Assembly: GCA_002794515.1 (NCBI GenBank)
Contig: PGTJ01000047.1
Span: 1 to 12,875 of the forward strand
Length of the DNA stretch: 12,875 nucleotides
DNA from: Phototrophicales bacterium
Lineage (GTDB): Bacteria; Chloroflexota; Anaerolineae; Aggregatilineales; Phototrophicaceae
Direction: 5' to 3'
The notes under the pieces are model-generated. The model worked only from the letters and a program-made list of their open reading frames with translations, had not been told where the DNA came from and searched no databases. Positions 5,969 to 12,875 of this stretch are shown here, one piece after another. Position numbers and translations under genes: made by a program. The stretch's first letter is position 1; every line of letters begins with the position of its first letter.

Positions 5969-8900
5969 GTGAGCGACCAACAAAATAGATTAATTAACAG
6001 ACCCCCACGGATTCAACCAGACCTTCCGCAGGAAGAGGTCGAGATTCCGCCTCCCCCTGTCGAAGACAAACAGGGGCAACCGCTTATCCAGACCTTTTTG
6101 CCCCTCGTCACCATTATTGGTTATGTGATTGTCTCTTCAACGGGGCAACGTAGTAATTTGTTGATGGTGTTGCCAATGGCGCTCTCGGTCATTGCCTCAT
6201 CTGGTTTGGCGGTGTGGATGTATTTCCGCGATGCGCGTGTCATGAAAGAAAAACGCGAGTCGTATAAACAACGGCTCACCCAATTGCGGAAAGACATGGA
6301 AGCCTCGCATGATATGCAACGCAATTTTTACCTGTATAATTACCCGAACATCGAAACGGTGTTGCAAATTGCCCAAAATACCGAGAAGATGCCCGATGCC
6401 AAAGATAATCGCTCTGGCACCCGGCTTTGGGAACGGCGTACCTCTGATCGTGATTTTGGCGTGGTGCGCTTGGGTTTGGGGGTATTGCCTTCGACCGTTG
6501 TTTATACCATCCAAATGGCAGAAAATCATGAAGATCCATTGATGGATGAAGCCAAAAAATTGGCAGAAGACTCGTTGTTTGTCCAAGATGTGCCAATCAC
6601 CATCCCCTTACGTCCACAACATTTAGGTGGCGATCGGGTGTTGCCTGCCCGTCATTCGATCGGCATTTGTGGGTCGATGGGTGCTACCGATAAAACCAAA
6701 GCCGAAAAACAAATTTATGAATTTGTGCGTGGGATGCTCACCCATTTCACCGCTTTTCATGCTCCCACCGATACCCGTGTGTATATCTATGCTCCACCAA
6801 AAGCCGCCACACAATGGCAATGGGCGCGTTGGTTGCCTCATTGCACCAGTGGTAAACGAGATGAACAAGACCAAATTATGCGTGGCGACCAACTGTATTT
6901 CGACCCCAAAAATCCTGCCCCCTTCTGGGAGATGATCAAAGCCGACCTCGACCGCCGTTTGGTGCGGATGGCAGATAAAGATAGCGGTGATGTCACCTTG
7001 CCGTTCCTCTTAGTGGTGGTCGATGAATTGTCATTAGATGACCCCAATTCGCCCATGAAGGATGTGCAATCTGAAGAGGCGGTATCGCTCATTTTACGGC
7101 GTGGTACAGAACTCGGTGTGAGTATTTTATTCCTCACCCCCAATGCCAGTTATATCCCTAGCCAAGCCGAGACGGTCATCGAAGTCGATACATTGGTCGA
7201 GGTGGATGGCAATCGTGTCACCGAGATGGGCGTATTATTCCGTTATGCCGAAGTCGGGCTGAATAGCACCCGCTTTATCGGCAAGGCAGATACCATAGAC
7301 GAGACCACCGCCCAACATGGTTTTGCTCGCAAGCTAGAGTCGCTATCGGTGCGCTCCACATTCGGTACGGCGGGTCTGGCATCTAGTATTTTGCTCATGG
7401 ATTTGCATAAAAATCTCGGTAGTGTCGATGAAATGGCGAAACCCTTGTTGGATAGATGGGAATGGTCGCGCCACAAAGATAATTCCGAATGGATGCGTGC
7501 GCCCATCGGCTTGATGCCCGGCAATAAAATCCGCGAGATCACCTTTTCTGCCGCAGGTGATGGTGTGCATGGCATGATCGCAGGGACAACGGGTTCGGGT
7601 AAATCGGAATTGCTCATCACCCTCATTTTAGGCTTGGCGATGCGCTACGACCCCAGCGCCGTGAATTTCGTGCTTGTCGACTTCAAAGGTGGTACGGCGT
7701 TCAAGATGTTCGAGAAATTGCCCCATGTGGTCAACATCGTCACCAACCTGAGCGGTACAGCAGGCGCACGGACATTCATCGCCATGAAATCAGAGATGAA
7801 CCGCCGTAGTGCCTTGCTCGCCAGCAAAAAAGTGTCACATATCGTCGATTATCGGGCAAAAGGGTATCATATCGGTTACGAAAATGGGAATCAGCCATTC
7901 CCCTTCTTGTTTGTCATCATCGATGAATTCGCCGAGATGGTCAAAGAAATGCCCGAATTTAAGGGTGAACTCGATAGTATCACCCGTCTTGGTCGTGCGT
8001 TAGGGGTGCATCTCATTCTCGCCACACAACGTCCAACGGGCGCGGTCACAGACCAAATGCGCGCCAATATCAAATTCAAATTGTGCCTGCGTGTCGAGAC
8101 ACCAGAGGATAGCCGTGAATTGTTGCGTGCCTCTGATGCGGCATTCCTGCCGACCGATGTGCCAGGTCGTGCCTATTTGCAAATCGGTAACGATAATGCC
8201 CAGTTGATGCAGGTTGCGTATGCCAGTTCGCCATATAATGTGAATGCCCAAGTGACCGAGAGGACGAAAGTTATTTGGCGCGATAGACGGCGTGAAAAAC
8301 GTAAGAAAGTGAAAAGCGCCGATGAAAAGAACATCGCCGATATGGTGGTGGAGGTGTGTCATCGAGTCGCACAAGAAAATCCAGATGTCATCAAAAAGCA
8401 AGATAAACCGTGGCCAGATCCGCTCCCTGTTTGGTTGCCCCTGAATGCCACACGCATTACACCTGCCATGATGATCCGTCAGGTCGATACCGATGATATG
8501 ATGGCGAAACTCGAAGCCGAAGAAGAGGGCAAAGAGGAAGGTCCGATGCTCATCCAAGCCGAAAATATCCATCTGCCACTCAATCCCACACTCATTGAAT
8601 GGATTAATGAGCGCAATTATTGGTCGTCTGTCGATTGGGATAATCCCAAAACACTTCGCGCTAAAATCGGCTTGATTGATAATCCATACGAAGCCCGCCA
8701 GATGCCTTTGTTTGTCGATTTGAAAAAAGGGAACACACTCTTATTTGGCGCATCAGGCAAGGGGAAATCGACCTTCTTACGCACCCTCGTCACGGCATTG
8801 GTCGTCGACCATTCCCCAGATGAATTGCAAATTTATGCCCTCGACTTTGGTGGTCGTGGTTTAGAATTGCTCAAGGGCTTGCCACATGTCGGTGCTATCA

Positions 8901-10789
8901 TCACCCCATCCGAAGCAGAACGTGTCGAGCGCCTGTTGCGTAAATTACGGTATTGGGCGAATAACCGCGCTCAACTCTTTGCCGAAGCGGGTGGTTTTAT
9001 TGAATATAACGCCACCAAGCCCGATACCTACCCCGCCATTTTGGTGATCATCGATAGCTTCGCTGAATTCCGCGAAAATTACGAAGATTTATTCCCCGAT
9101 TTGCTCTCGCTCATGCGCGATGGGCGCAATAGTGGCATTTATTTCGTTATCACCGCCGAACAGGTGAATGCCATCCCAGGCAAATTGTTCAGCTTGTTTA
9201 ATGAACGCATGACGCTCAAACTCGCTGAATTTGGCGATTATTCATCGGTTGTTGGGCGTGTGGCGGTCGATTTGGATGATGTCCCTGGTCGTGGTTATGC
9301 CATTGTCGAACGGCGTGTATTGGAATTCCAAGTCGCCGATCCGATTGATTTCACACCCCCGTTAGAGGAAGGTGCAGAAGCCGATACCAACGCGGGCATC
9401 ATCTGGTTATATGACAAGATGCAAACCGCTTGGGGTGAGGGTCGCCGTCCAGAGCCGATTCAGGTGCTACAAGATTTGTTGCCACTGGAAGATATCATCA
9501 ACACTTATCAAAAGGGGCGACGTATCGAGACTTTGCTCGGCATCGAGATGGCAGAATTGCAACATGTCGTTGTCGATTTGCAAAAACAGGGTCCGCATTT
9601 CATGATTGTTGGGCAACCGTTCTCTGGCAAGACCACCACCTTGCGAAGCTGGGTGATTGGCATGTCGATGATGTATTCACCGGCTGATGTGCGAATAATT
9701 GTCATCGATGCCTCGAAGCGCTTGTTCGATTATGGTGGCAAATATACCCTCGCCGATTTGCCTCATGTGGCATATGCCATATCCGAACAAAATAAAGATG
9801 AAATGCCGACCCTCATCGCGCATCTGCAAAAAATTTATGCCCAACCGGGCAAGAAGCCCGATATTTACGTCATGATTGATAATTATGATGATTTCAAAGA
9901 CCTCGCCAATAATCAACAACAATCCGATATGGCAGATTTATCGCGCAAATTCGGCGCAGATGGTTTGCATTTTATTGTTGCTTGGTCGGCAGGTGGTAGC
10001 TCGGCGACCGATGATTTGCGTAAAAATATCGCCAAATCGCGTTATGGCTTGTCGCTAGATGCCAATACCGCCACCAATAGTCCCTTTAATGCCCGTGTTC
10101 CACGCAAATTACAAGAGGCAGAACTCCCCGTTGGGCGGGCATTCCTCATCTTGTCGGGGCGGGTGAGCGTTTTGCAAGTCGCTACACCCTATCCTGTGGT
10201 CGAAGTGGGCGCGATGGGCGAACCATTGGATGTCGAAGAACAAATTATCAAGATGATGGACGAATGGGTCTCGGAAATTCGCACCACATGGGCAGATACC
10301 CCTGCATGGGAATTCCCCCCATTATCTGAAGAAGATATTCAAGCCAGCGCCAATGGGTCATCGAATGGTTATAACACGAACATGACCGCCACACCATCCA
10401 CATCAAAACCAGCACCTGCGCCATTGATTGTTGCGCCTCCACCGGTGGAATTGGTCTTTGGTGAAGCTCTGCATGACCGCATCAAAGAGATGATTGCTAA
10501 ACAATATGAAGAGATGTATGCCGGTGATGTCGACAATATCAAAGCCGCTGTCGCTACATTAGATGGAATGGGTGAACTGGCGCTCATCGCGCAAGCCGTT
10601 GGTGAATTTGATATGTTGCCAGTGTTCGAGGAACTGAATGTCGATATCAAGGCGGTCGCCATCGCCCTCATCCAAAATGAATATCCACCAGAACGCCTTG
10701 CTCGCAAACTCAAACTGAATTTGGATGAGATCAAACAAGCCATGTCTAAACAAACCGTATCTGAAAAAGAAGGTGATGATAACTCATGA
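5969..10789 (+). CDS. essC: Type VII secretion ATPase, EssC/EccC type, three FtsK/SpoIIIE modules
   Basis: This 1606-residue membrane motor of T7SS powers export of WXG100-type substrates. A proline-rich N-terminus leads to two membrane helices (about 40-57 and 64-86). The family motif RLWERRTSDRDF (152-163) follows. Three ATPase modules have Walker A at 539 (GTTGSGKSE), 927 (GASGKGKST) and 1215 (GQPFSGKTT). Only module 1 has an intact Walker B (IIDEF, Asp652-Glu653). Modules 2 and 3 read IIDSF (1029) and MIDNY (1304), so hydrolysis there is doubtful. No FHA domain precedes the membrane helices, unlike Firmicutes EssC. A Pro/Ala/Ser linker (about 1465-1495) and a roughly 110-residue predicted helical domain form an extra C-terminus. 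The start is GTG at 5969, behind GAAGG and GGGA. The stop overlaps the next ATG by 4 bases, so the genes form an operon. Confidence 0.95.
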   Translation: MSDQQNRLINRPPRIQPDLPQEEVEIPPPPVEDKQGQPLIQTFLPLVTIIGYVIVSSTGQRSNLLMVLPMALSVIASSGLAVWMYFRDARVMKEKRESYKQRLTQLRKDMEASHDMQRNFYLYNYPNIETVLQIAQNTEKMPDAKDNRSGTRLWERRTSDRDFGVVRLGLGVLPSTVVYTIQMAENHEDPLMDEAKKLAEDSLFVQDVPITIPLRPQHLGGDRVLPARHSIGICGSMGATDKTKAEKQIYEFVRGMLTHFTAFHAPTDTRVYIYAPPKAATQWQWARWLPHCTSGKRDEQDQIMRGDQLYFDPKNPAPFWEMIKADLDRRLVRMADKDSGDVTLPFLLVVVDELSLDDPNSPMKDVQSEEAVSLILRRGTELGVSILFLTPNASYIPSQAETVIEVDTLVEVDGNRVTEMGVLFRYAEVGLNSTRFIGKADTIDETTAQHGFARKLESLSVRSTFGTAGLASSILLMDLHKNLGSVDEMAKPLLDRWEWSRHKDNSEWMRAPIGLMPGNKIREITFSAAGDGVHGMIAGTTGSGKSELLITLILGLAMRYDPSAVNFVLVDFKGGTAFKMFEKLPHVVNIVTNLSGTAGARTFIAMKSEMNRRSALLASKKVSHIVDYRAKGYHIGYENGNQPFPFLFVIIDEFAEMVKEMPEFKGELDSITRLGRALGVHLILATQRPTGAVTDQMRANIKFKLCLRVETPEDSRELLRASDAAFLPTDVPGRAYLQIGNDNAQLMQVAYASSPYNVNAQVTERTKVIWRDRRREKRKKVKSADEKNIADMVVEVCHRVAQENPDVIKKQDKPWPDPLPVWLPLNATRITPAMMIRQVDTDDMMAKLEAEEEGKEEGPMLIQAENIHLPLNPTLIEWINERNYWSSVDWDNPKTLRAKIGLIDNPYEARQMPLFVDLKKGNTLLFGASGKGKSTFLRTLVTALVVDHSPDELQIYALDFGGRGLELLKGLPHVGAIITPSEAERVERLLRKLRYWANNRAQLFAEAGGFIEYNATKPDTYPAILVIIDSFAEFRENYEDLFPDLLSLMRDGRNSGIYFVITAEQVNAIPGKLFSLFNERMTLKLAEFGDYSSVVGRVAVDLDDVPGRGYAIVERRVLEFQVADPIDFTPPLEEGAEADTNAGIIWLYDKMQTAWGEGRRPEPIQVLQDLLPLEDIINTYQKGRRIETLLGIEMAELQHVVVDLQKQGPHFMIVGQPFSGKTTTLRSWVIGMSMMYSPADVRIIVIDASKRLFDYGGKYTLADLPHVAYAISEQNKDEMPTLIAHLQKIYAQPGKKPDIYVMIDNYDDFKDLANNQQQSDMADLSRKFGADGLHFIVAWSAGGSSATDDLRKNIAKSRYGLSLDANTATNSPFNARVPRKLQEAELPVGRAFLILSGRVSVLQVATPYPVVEVGAMGEPLDVEEQIIKMMDEWVSEIRTTWADTPAWEFPPLSEEDIQASANGSSNGYNTNMTATPSTSKPAPAPLIVAPPPVELVFGEALHDRIKEMIAKQYEEMYAGDVDNIKAAVATLDGMGELALIAQAVGEFDMLPVFEELNVDIKAVAIALIQNEYPPERLARKLKLNLDEIKQAMSKQTVSEKEGDDNS

Positions 10790-11397
10790 GCGATTATCTC
10801 GAAATGACGATTGCATCTGATTTGTTCGATGATTATCCCATTCATAATGTGTTGGTCTTGCATAGCATCACGATTCAAGACCTGATTGATGAGGTTCGCA
10901 AAGAATTTAACCTGCTCGATGAAAACGAGTACGCGCTCGCTCTCAAAGGCACGCGCAAAGAGCTGAAGCCAGAAGCCTCATTGAGCGAATTGGGTTTGGG
11001 CAATGGCACCGATTTGGTCTTTGGACGCAGGCAACGCAAACAACAACAATTCAAAGGCACACAAATTCGCAGTGAAAAACGGGCGTATTTGGTCGAAGAA
11101 GAAACTGGCAATCGTTACGATATTAGTCGTAGCACAGCACTCATCGGACGGGCTTTGAGCGATGCCACTACATCGGTCGAGATTAACTTAGCCAATATCG
11201 ACAAGACCAATAGTGTCTCGCGTCAACATGCTCGAATCATTGAAGCAGGCGGAAATTACTTAATAGAAGCATTACGAGAAGATAACCCAACTTTCTTAAA
11301 TGACAAAATATTAACAAAGTCAGAGCCTACACCAATCAAAAATGGTGATACAATCAAAGTAGGGAGGATTACCTTAACTTTCCATATCCCGACTTAG
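10786..11397 (+). CDS. YukD-like ubiquitin-fold and FHA domain fusion protein
   Basis: This 203-residue soluble protein joins two domains. Residues 1-80 fit a ubiquitin-like fold of the YukD/EsaB type: a beta-hairpin, a helix at IQDLIDEVRKEF, then LSELGLGNGTDLVF. After a basic, Gln-rich linker (81-95), residues about 100-201 form an FHA phosphopeptide-binding domain with GR (121-122), SRQH (145-148), FLND (170-173) and NGDTIKVG. The FHA Arg, Ser and His residues are present, so binding is probably intact. The ATG overlaps the ATPase stop (ATGA) behind AAGAAGGTGA, so translation is likely coupled. In T7SSb the Ubl protein is separate and FHA domains sit on EssC; this protein appears to carry both functions. 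From about 11170 codon use shifts to TTA-rich, AT-rich codons. Confidence 0.88.
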   Translation: MSDYLEMTIASDLFDDYPIHNVLVLHSITIQDLIDEVRKEFNLLDENEYALALKGTRKELKPEASLSELGLGNGTDLVFGRRQRKQQQFKGTQIRSEKRAYLVEEETGNRYDISRSTALIGRALSDATTSVEINLANIDKTNSVSRQHARIIEAGGNYLIEALREDNPTFLNDKILTKSEPTPIKNGDTIKVGRITLTFHIPT

Positions 11398-11401
11398 TGT
11401 A

Positions 11402-11416
11402 TGCCCTGTTAGGGCA
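11402..11416 (+). other. Short intergenic hairpin before the first WXG100 gene
   Basis: TGCCCT (11402-11407) and AGGGCA (11411-11416) form a perfect 6-bp stem with a 3-base loop, between the Ubl-FHA stop and the WXG100 ribosome binding site. No T-run follows, so it is not a terminator. It may protect a processed WXG100 mRNA end, but that is inference. Confidence 0.4.
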
Positions 11417-11433
11417 AGGACAAGGATTGTTGA

Positions 11434-12267
11434 ATGGCAGATCGCATTGAAGTGGATTATGCACAACTTGAAAAGCTGGGAGGGCTTTTAGCACAACGTG
11501 CAGAGACAATAGAAAGTCAGATTAATCGTCTGCGTCAATCGATGGATGGATTACGCAACTCATGGAAAGGGGAGGCATCGGACGATTTCTTTGCAGAATT
11601 TGACGACCGCGCTATGCCCTCTATGCGTCGGTTATATGATGTATTGACTCGTACCAGTCAAGTTCTCAAGCAAGTCAGCCAAGCATACCGCCAGTCCGAA
11701 GAACAAGCAGGTAATTTGTTCAAGGGTGGTGCTGTTGGTGGTGTGGGTGGTATAGGCGGTATCAGTGGTGGCGCGAGCGGTATCGGTGGCACAGGTGGCG
11801 CGGGCGGTATCGGTGGCACAGGTGGCGCGGGCGGTCAATTTGGCGATGGTAGTGTTATGCCAAGTGGCACAAGTGGCTCAGAAGGTGGTATCGGCGGTGG
11901 CAGAGGTGGAGGCGGTGGTTTTGGAGGTGGCGGTGGTGCATCTAGTTTCGCTTCTGAACAACTCAATTTTAGGGGGGGAGCTGTCGCCAATGGGTTCAAT
12001 ACCATTCGTGATGCCACAACTGCGCTTAATGCACCGTCAACAGGTGGAAATTTCGATCCACTGAGTGGTAAAGTGACAGGCAAAGGGGCGATGCTTGGTG
12101 GTGTTGGTGGTATTGGGGATATTGGCAATATCAAAGATTTCTTCAAAGATTTCTTCAATACGGGTCAAGCCCAATTGCAAGATTTGGTTCATACCACCCA
12201 AAATGCCATTGCTACCGCGCTACAGGCGATTAATGCCTTTGCCGATTTAGTGGATACTTTGTTTTAA
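11434..12267 (+). CDS. WXG100-family protein with glycine-rich tail and C-terminal domain
   Basis: This 277-residue protein is a probable T7SS substrate. Residues 1-96 form a WXG100 helical hairpin with Trp44-Lys45-Gly46 (NSWKGEAS) at the turn. Tyr85-x3-Glu89 (AYRQSE) ends the second helix and matches the YxxxD/E export signal known from actinobacterial ESX substrates. Residues about 98-170 are almost all Gly, with Ala, Thr, Ile and Ser. Residues about 171-277 form a third region ending in amphipathic segments (KDFFKDFFN; LVHTTQNAIATALQAINAFA). Ordinary WXG100 proteins stop near 100 residues, so this resembles a substrate fused to a passenger. There is no Sec signal peptide. AAGGA lies upstream of the ATG. 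The passenger has no recognisable enzyme motif. It shares its first residues (DRIEVDYA) with the truncated paralogue at 12771. Confidence 0.88.
   Translation: MADRIEVDYAQLEKLGGLLAQRAETIESQINRLRQSMDGLRNSWKGEASDDFFAEFDDRAMPSMRRLYDVLTRTSQVLKQVSQAYRQSEEQAGNLFKGGAVGGVGGIGGISGGASGIGGTGGAGGIGGTGGAGGQFGDGSVMPSGTSGSEGGIGGGRGGGGGFGGGGGASSFASEQLNFRGGAVANGFNTIRDATTALNAPSTGGNFDPLSGKVTGKGAMLGGVGGIGDIGNIKDFFKDFFNTGQAQLQDLVHTTQNAIATALQAINAFADLVDTLF
11779..11832 (+). repeat. Perfect 27-bp tandem duplication in the glycine-rich region
   Basis: Two identical 27-bp units (11779-11805 and 11806-11832) each encode GIGGTGGAG. They stay in frame, so copy number changes would lengthen or shorten the glycine-rich linker without breaking the protein. 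Confidence 0.95.
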
Positions 12268-12293
12268 GCGCATTTATCTGAGAGGTATCGTGC

Positions 12294-12746
12294 ATGGAAT
12301 ATATGGAATTTATCGGGGCGGGTTTTACTATCCAGACACCAACAGAATGGCTTATCACCTCTTCGCCAGAGCATCAGGTCATTTTTTTAGGTGCGAATAA
12401 TCCGCAAGGCGTACGTCCCAATGTGATGGTGGCGATACGCGCCGTAGACGATAGTGTGACGATAGATAAATTAGCCTCCGAGACCCTCAGCGCACAACAA
12501 GCACAATTGCCCGGTTATCGTGTCTTGAAAGAGACCGATAACCGTGAACGTGGCATATTTGAGCGTTGTTATCAATGGACACGTCCGAGTAGTGACGATG
12601 TAATTGTGCAAACACAACGATTTTATGTGTTGGGCAACTTGTTTTTTTTGTTTACCGCCACACGCCTCGAGCAAGAAGCCCAATACGAATCGGTGTTTGC
12701 CTATATGCTCGATTCGTTTCGCTTAATATTAATGCCAACACCATAA
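12294..12746 (+). CDS. PsbP/DUF1795-like small protein, possible T7SS chaperone
   Basis: This 150-residue protein looks like the PsbP/Mog1/DcrB (DUF1795) fold. It has an opening GAGFTIQTPTEWLI that matches the typical 'F.i..P.gW' start of these domains, alternating beta strands (HQVIFLGA, NVMVAIRAV), and a C-terminal helix (QYESVFAYMLDSFRLI) ending the domain. There is no signal peptide or lipobox, so it is predicted cytosolic, unlike the lipoprotein members of the fold. It lies between two WXG100 genes in the same direction with short gaps (26 and 24 bases). DUF1795 proteins called Eag act as chaperones for type VI effectors, so a chaperone role is a reasonable guess but unproven. GAGAGGT, 7 bases upstream, supports ATG 12294 over the in-frame ATG at 12303. 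Confidence 0.65.
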   Translation: MEYMEFIGAGFTIQTPTEWLITSSPEHQVIFLGANNPQGVRPNVMVAIRAVDDSVTIDKLASETLSAQQAQLPGYRVLKETDNRERGIFERCYQWTRPSSDDVIVQTQRFYVLGNLFFLFTATRLEQEAQYESVFAYMLDSFRLILMPTP

Positions 12747-12770
12747 TCAAATCCTGTGGGGGAAATACAA

Positions 12771-12875
12771 ATGACCGATCGTATCGAAGTCGATTATGCA
12801 GAACTGGAAAAAATCATCCAGCAATTGCGAGGGCGCAATGACCATCTCGATCAGCATTATAATCTACTGTTGAGC
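12771..12875 (+). CDS. Second WXG100-family protein (3' truncated by window)
   Basis: Thirty-five codons are visible, starting MTDRIEVDYAELEK, which closely matches MADRIEVDYAQLEK of the WXG100 protein encoded at 11434. The rest (about residues 15-35) is charged and helix-like, as in the first WXG100 helix, but differs from the paralogue. The WXG turn lies beyond the window. GTGGGGGAAA provides a ribosome binding site. It may be a partner for heterodimer formation or another substrate. Confidence 0.8.
   Translation, partial: MTDRIEVDYAELEKIIQQLRGRNDHLDQHYNLLLS

Noticed and set aside
10369..10878. 169-codon minus-strand frame over the end of the ATPase gene
   Set aside because: It spans the end of one operon gene and the start of the next in antisense. 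Its Ser/Ala/Ile-rich composition is what a complement of these genes gives.
11779..11832. CRISPR-like direct repeat
   Set aside because: The two units touch with no spacer and encode glycine repeats in frame, so this is a coding tandem repeat.
11765..12064. Second + strand frame with a VARAVSVAQ repeat
   Set aside because: The repeat is the same 27-bp DNA duplication read in another frame of the WXG100 gene. It has no independent start signal.
11835..12158. Proline-rich 107-codon minus-strand frame
   Set aside because: It is the complement of glycine codons in the WXG100 protein, a predictable artefact of a GGN-rich stretch.

Overview
The window looks like a chromosomal piece of a Gram-positive-type or monoderm-like bacterium, most plausibly a member of the Chloroflexota (Anaerolineae-like). 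This is inferred from protein style, mixed GC content with many TTG, GCC and CGC codons, and a type VII secretion (T7SS) locus outside Actinobacteria and Firmicutes. No rRNA or other phylogenetic marker is present, so the assignment is tentative. No tRNA, rRNA, CRISPR array or insertion sequence was seen.

Left part (1-2755), metabolism and regulation. It starts with the last 40 codons of an unidentified + strand gene and its intrinsic terminator. A minus-strand alanine dehydrogenase (ald) with all catalytic residues follows. Divergent from it is an orphan LuxR-type regulator whose receiver domain has lost its phosphorylation residues, and then a MaoC-type hydratase-like protein.

Middle (2764-4661), a two-gene restriction-modification cassette. 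A PD-(D/E)XK-like endonuclease resembling the ApaLI family is followed 5 bases later by a beta-group DNA methyltransferase with an SPPY motif. These genes are visibly richer in AT than their neighbours, which suggests horizontal acquisition. A hairpin follows the methyltransferase.

Right part (4706-12875), a T7SS locus most like the Firmicutes T7SSb type, with an unusual division of domains. A minus-strand membrane-anchored pseudokinase (EssB/YukC-like in architecture, with an added N-terminal zinc-ribbon-like motif) is divergent from a large EssC/EccC ATPase with three FtsK/SpoIIIE modules. A fusion of a YukD-like ubiquitin fold with an FHA domain overlaps the ATPase gene by 4 bases. Next come a WXG100 protein carrying a glycine-rich tail and a C-terminal domain, a PsbP/DUF1795-like small protein that may be a chaperone, and the start of a second WXG100 paralogue cut by the window edge. 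In the Firmicutes system the FHA domains sit at the N-terminus of EssC. Here EssC has none and the FHA domain is fused to the ubiquitin-like partner instead.

The likely working model is as follows. The ATPase drives export of the WXG100 proteins. The pseudokinase and the Ubl-FHA protein are cytosolic-face components of the machine. The PsbP-like protein may assist one of the WXG100 substrates. The pseudokinase and ATPase genes appear to be transcribed from two face-to-face promoters in their 153-base shared intergenic region. The locus probably continues beyond the right edge.
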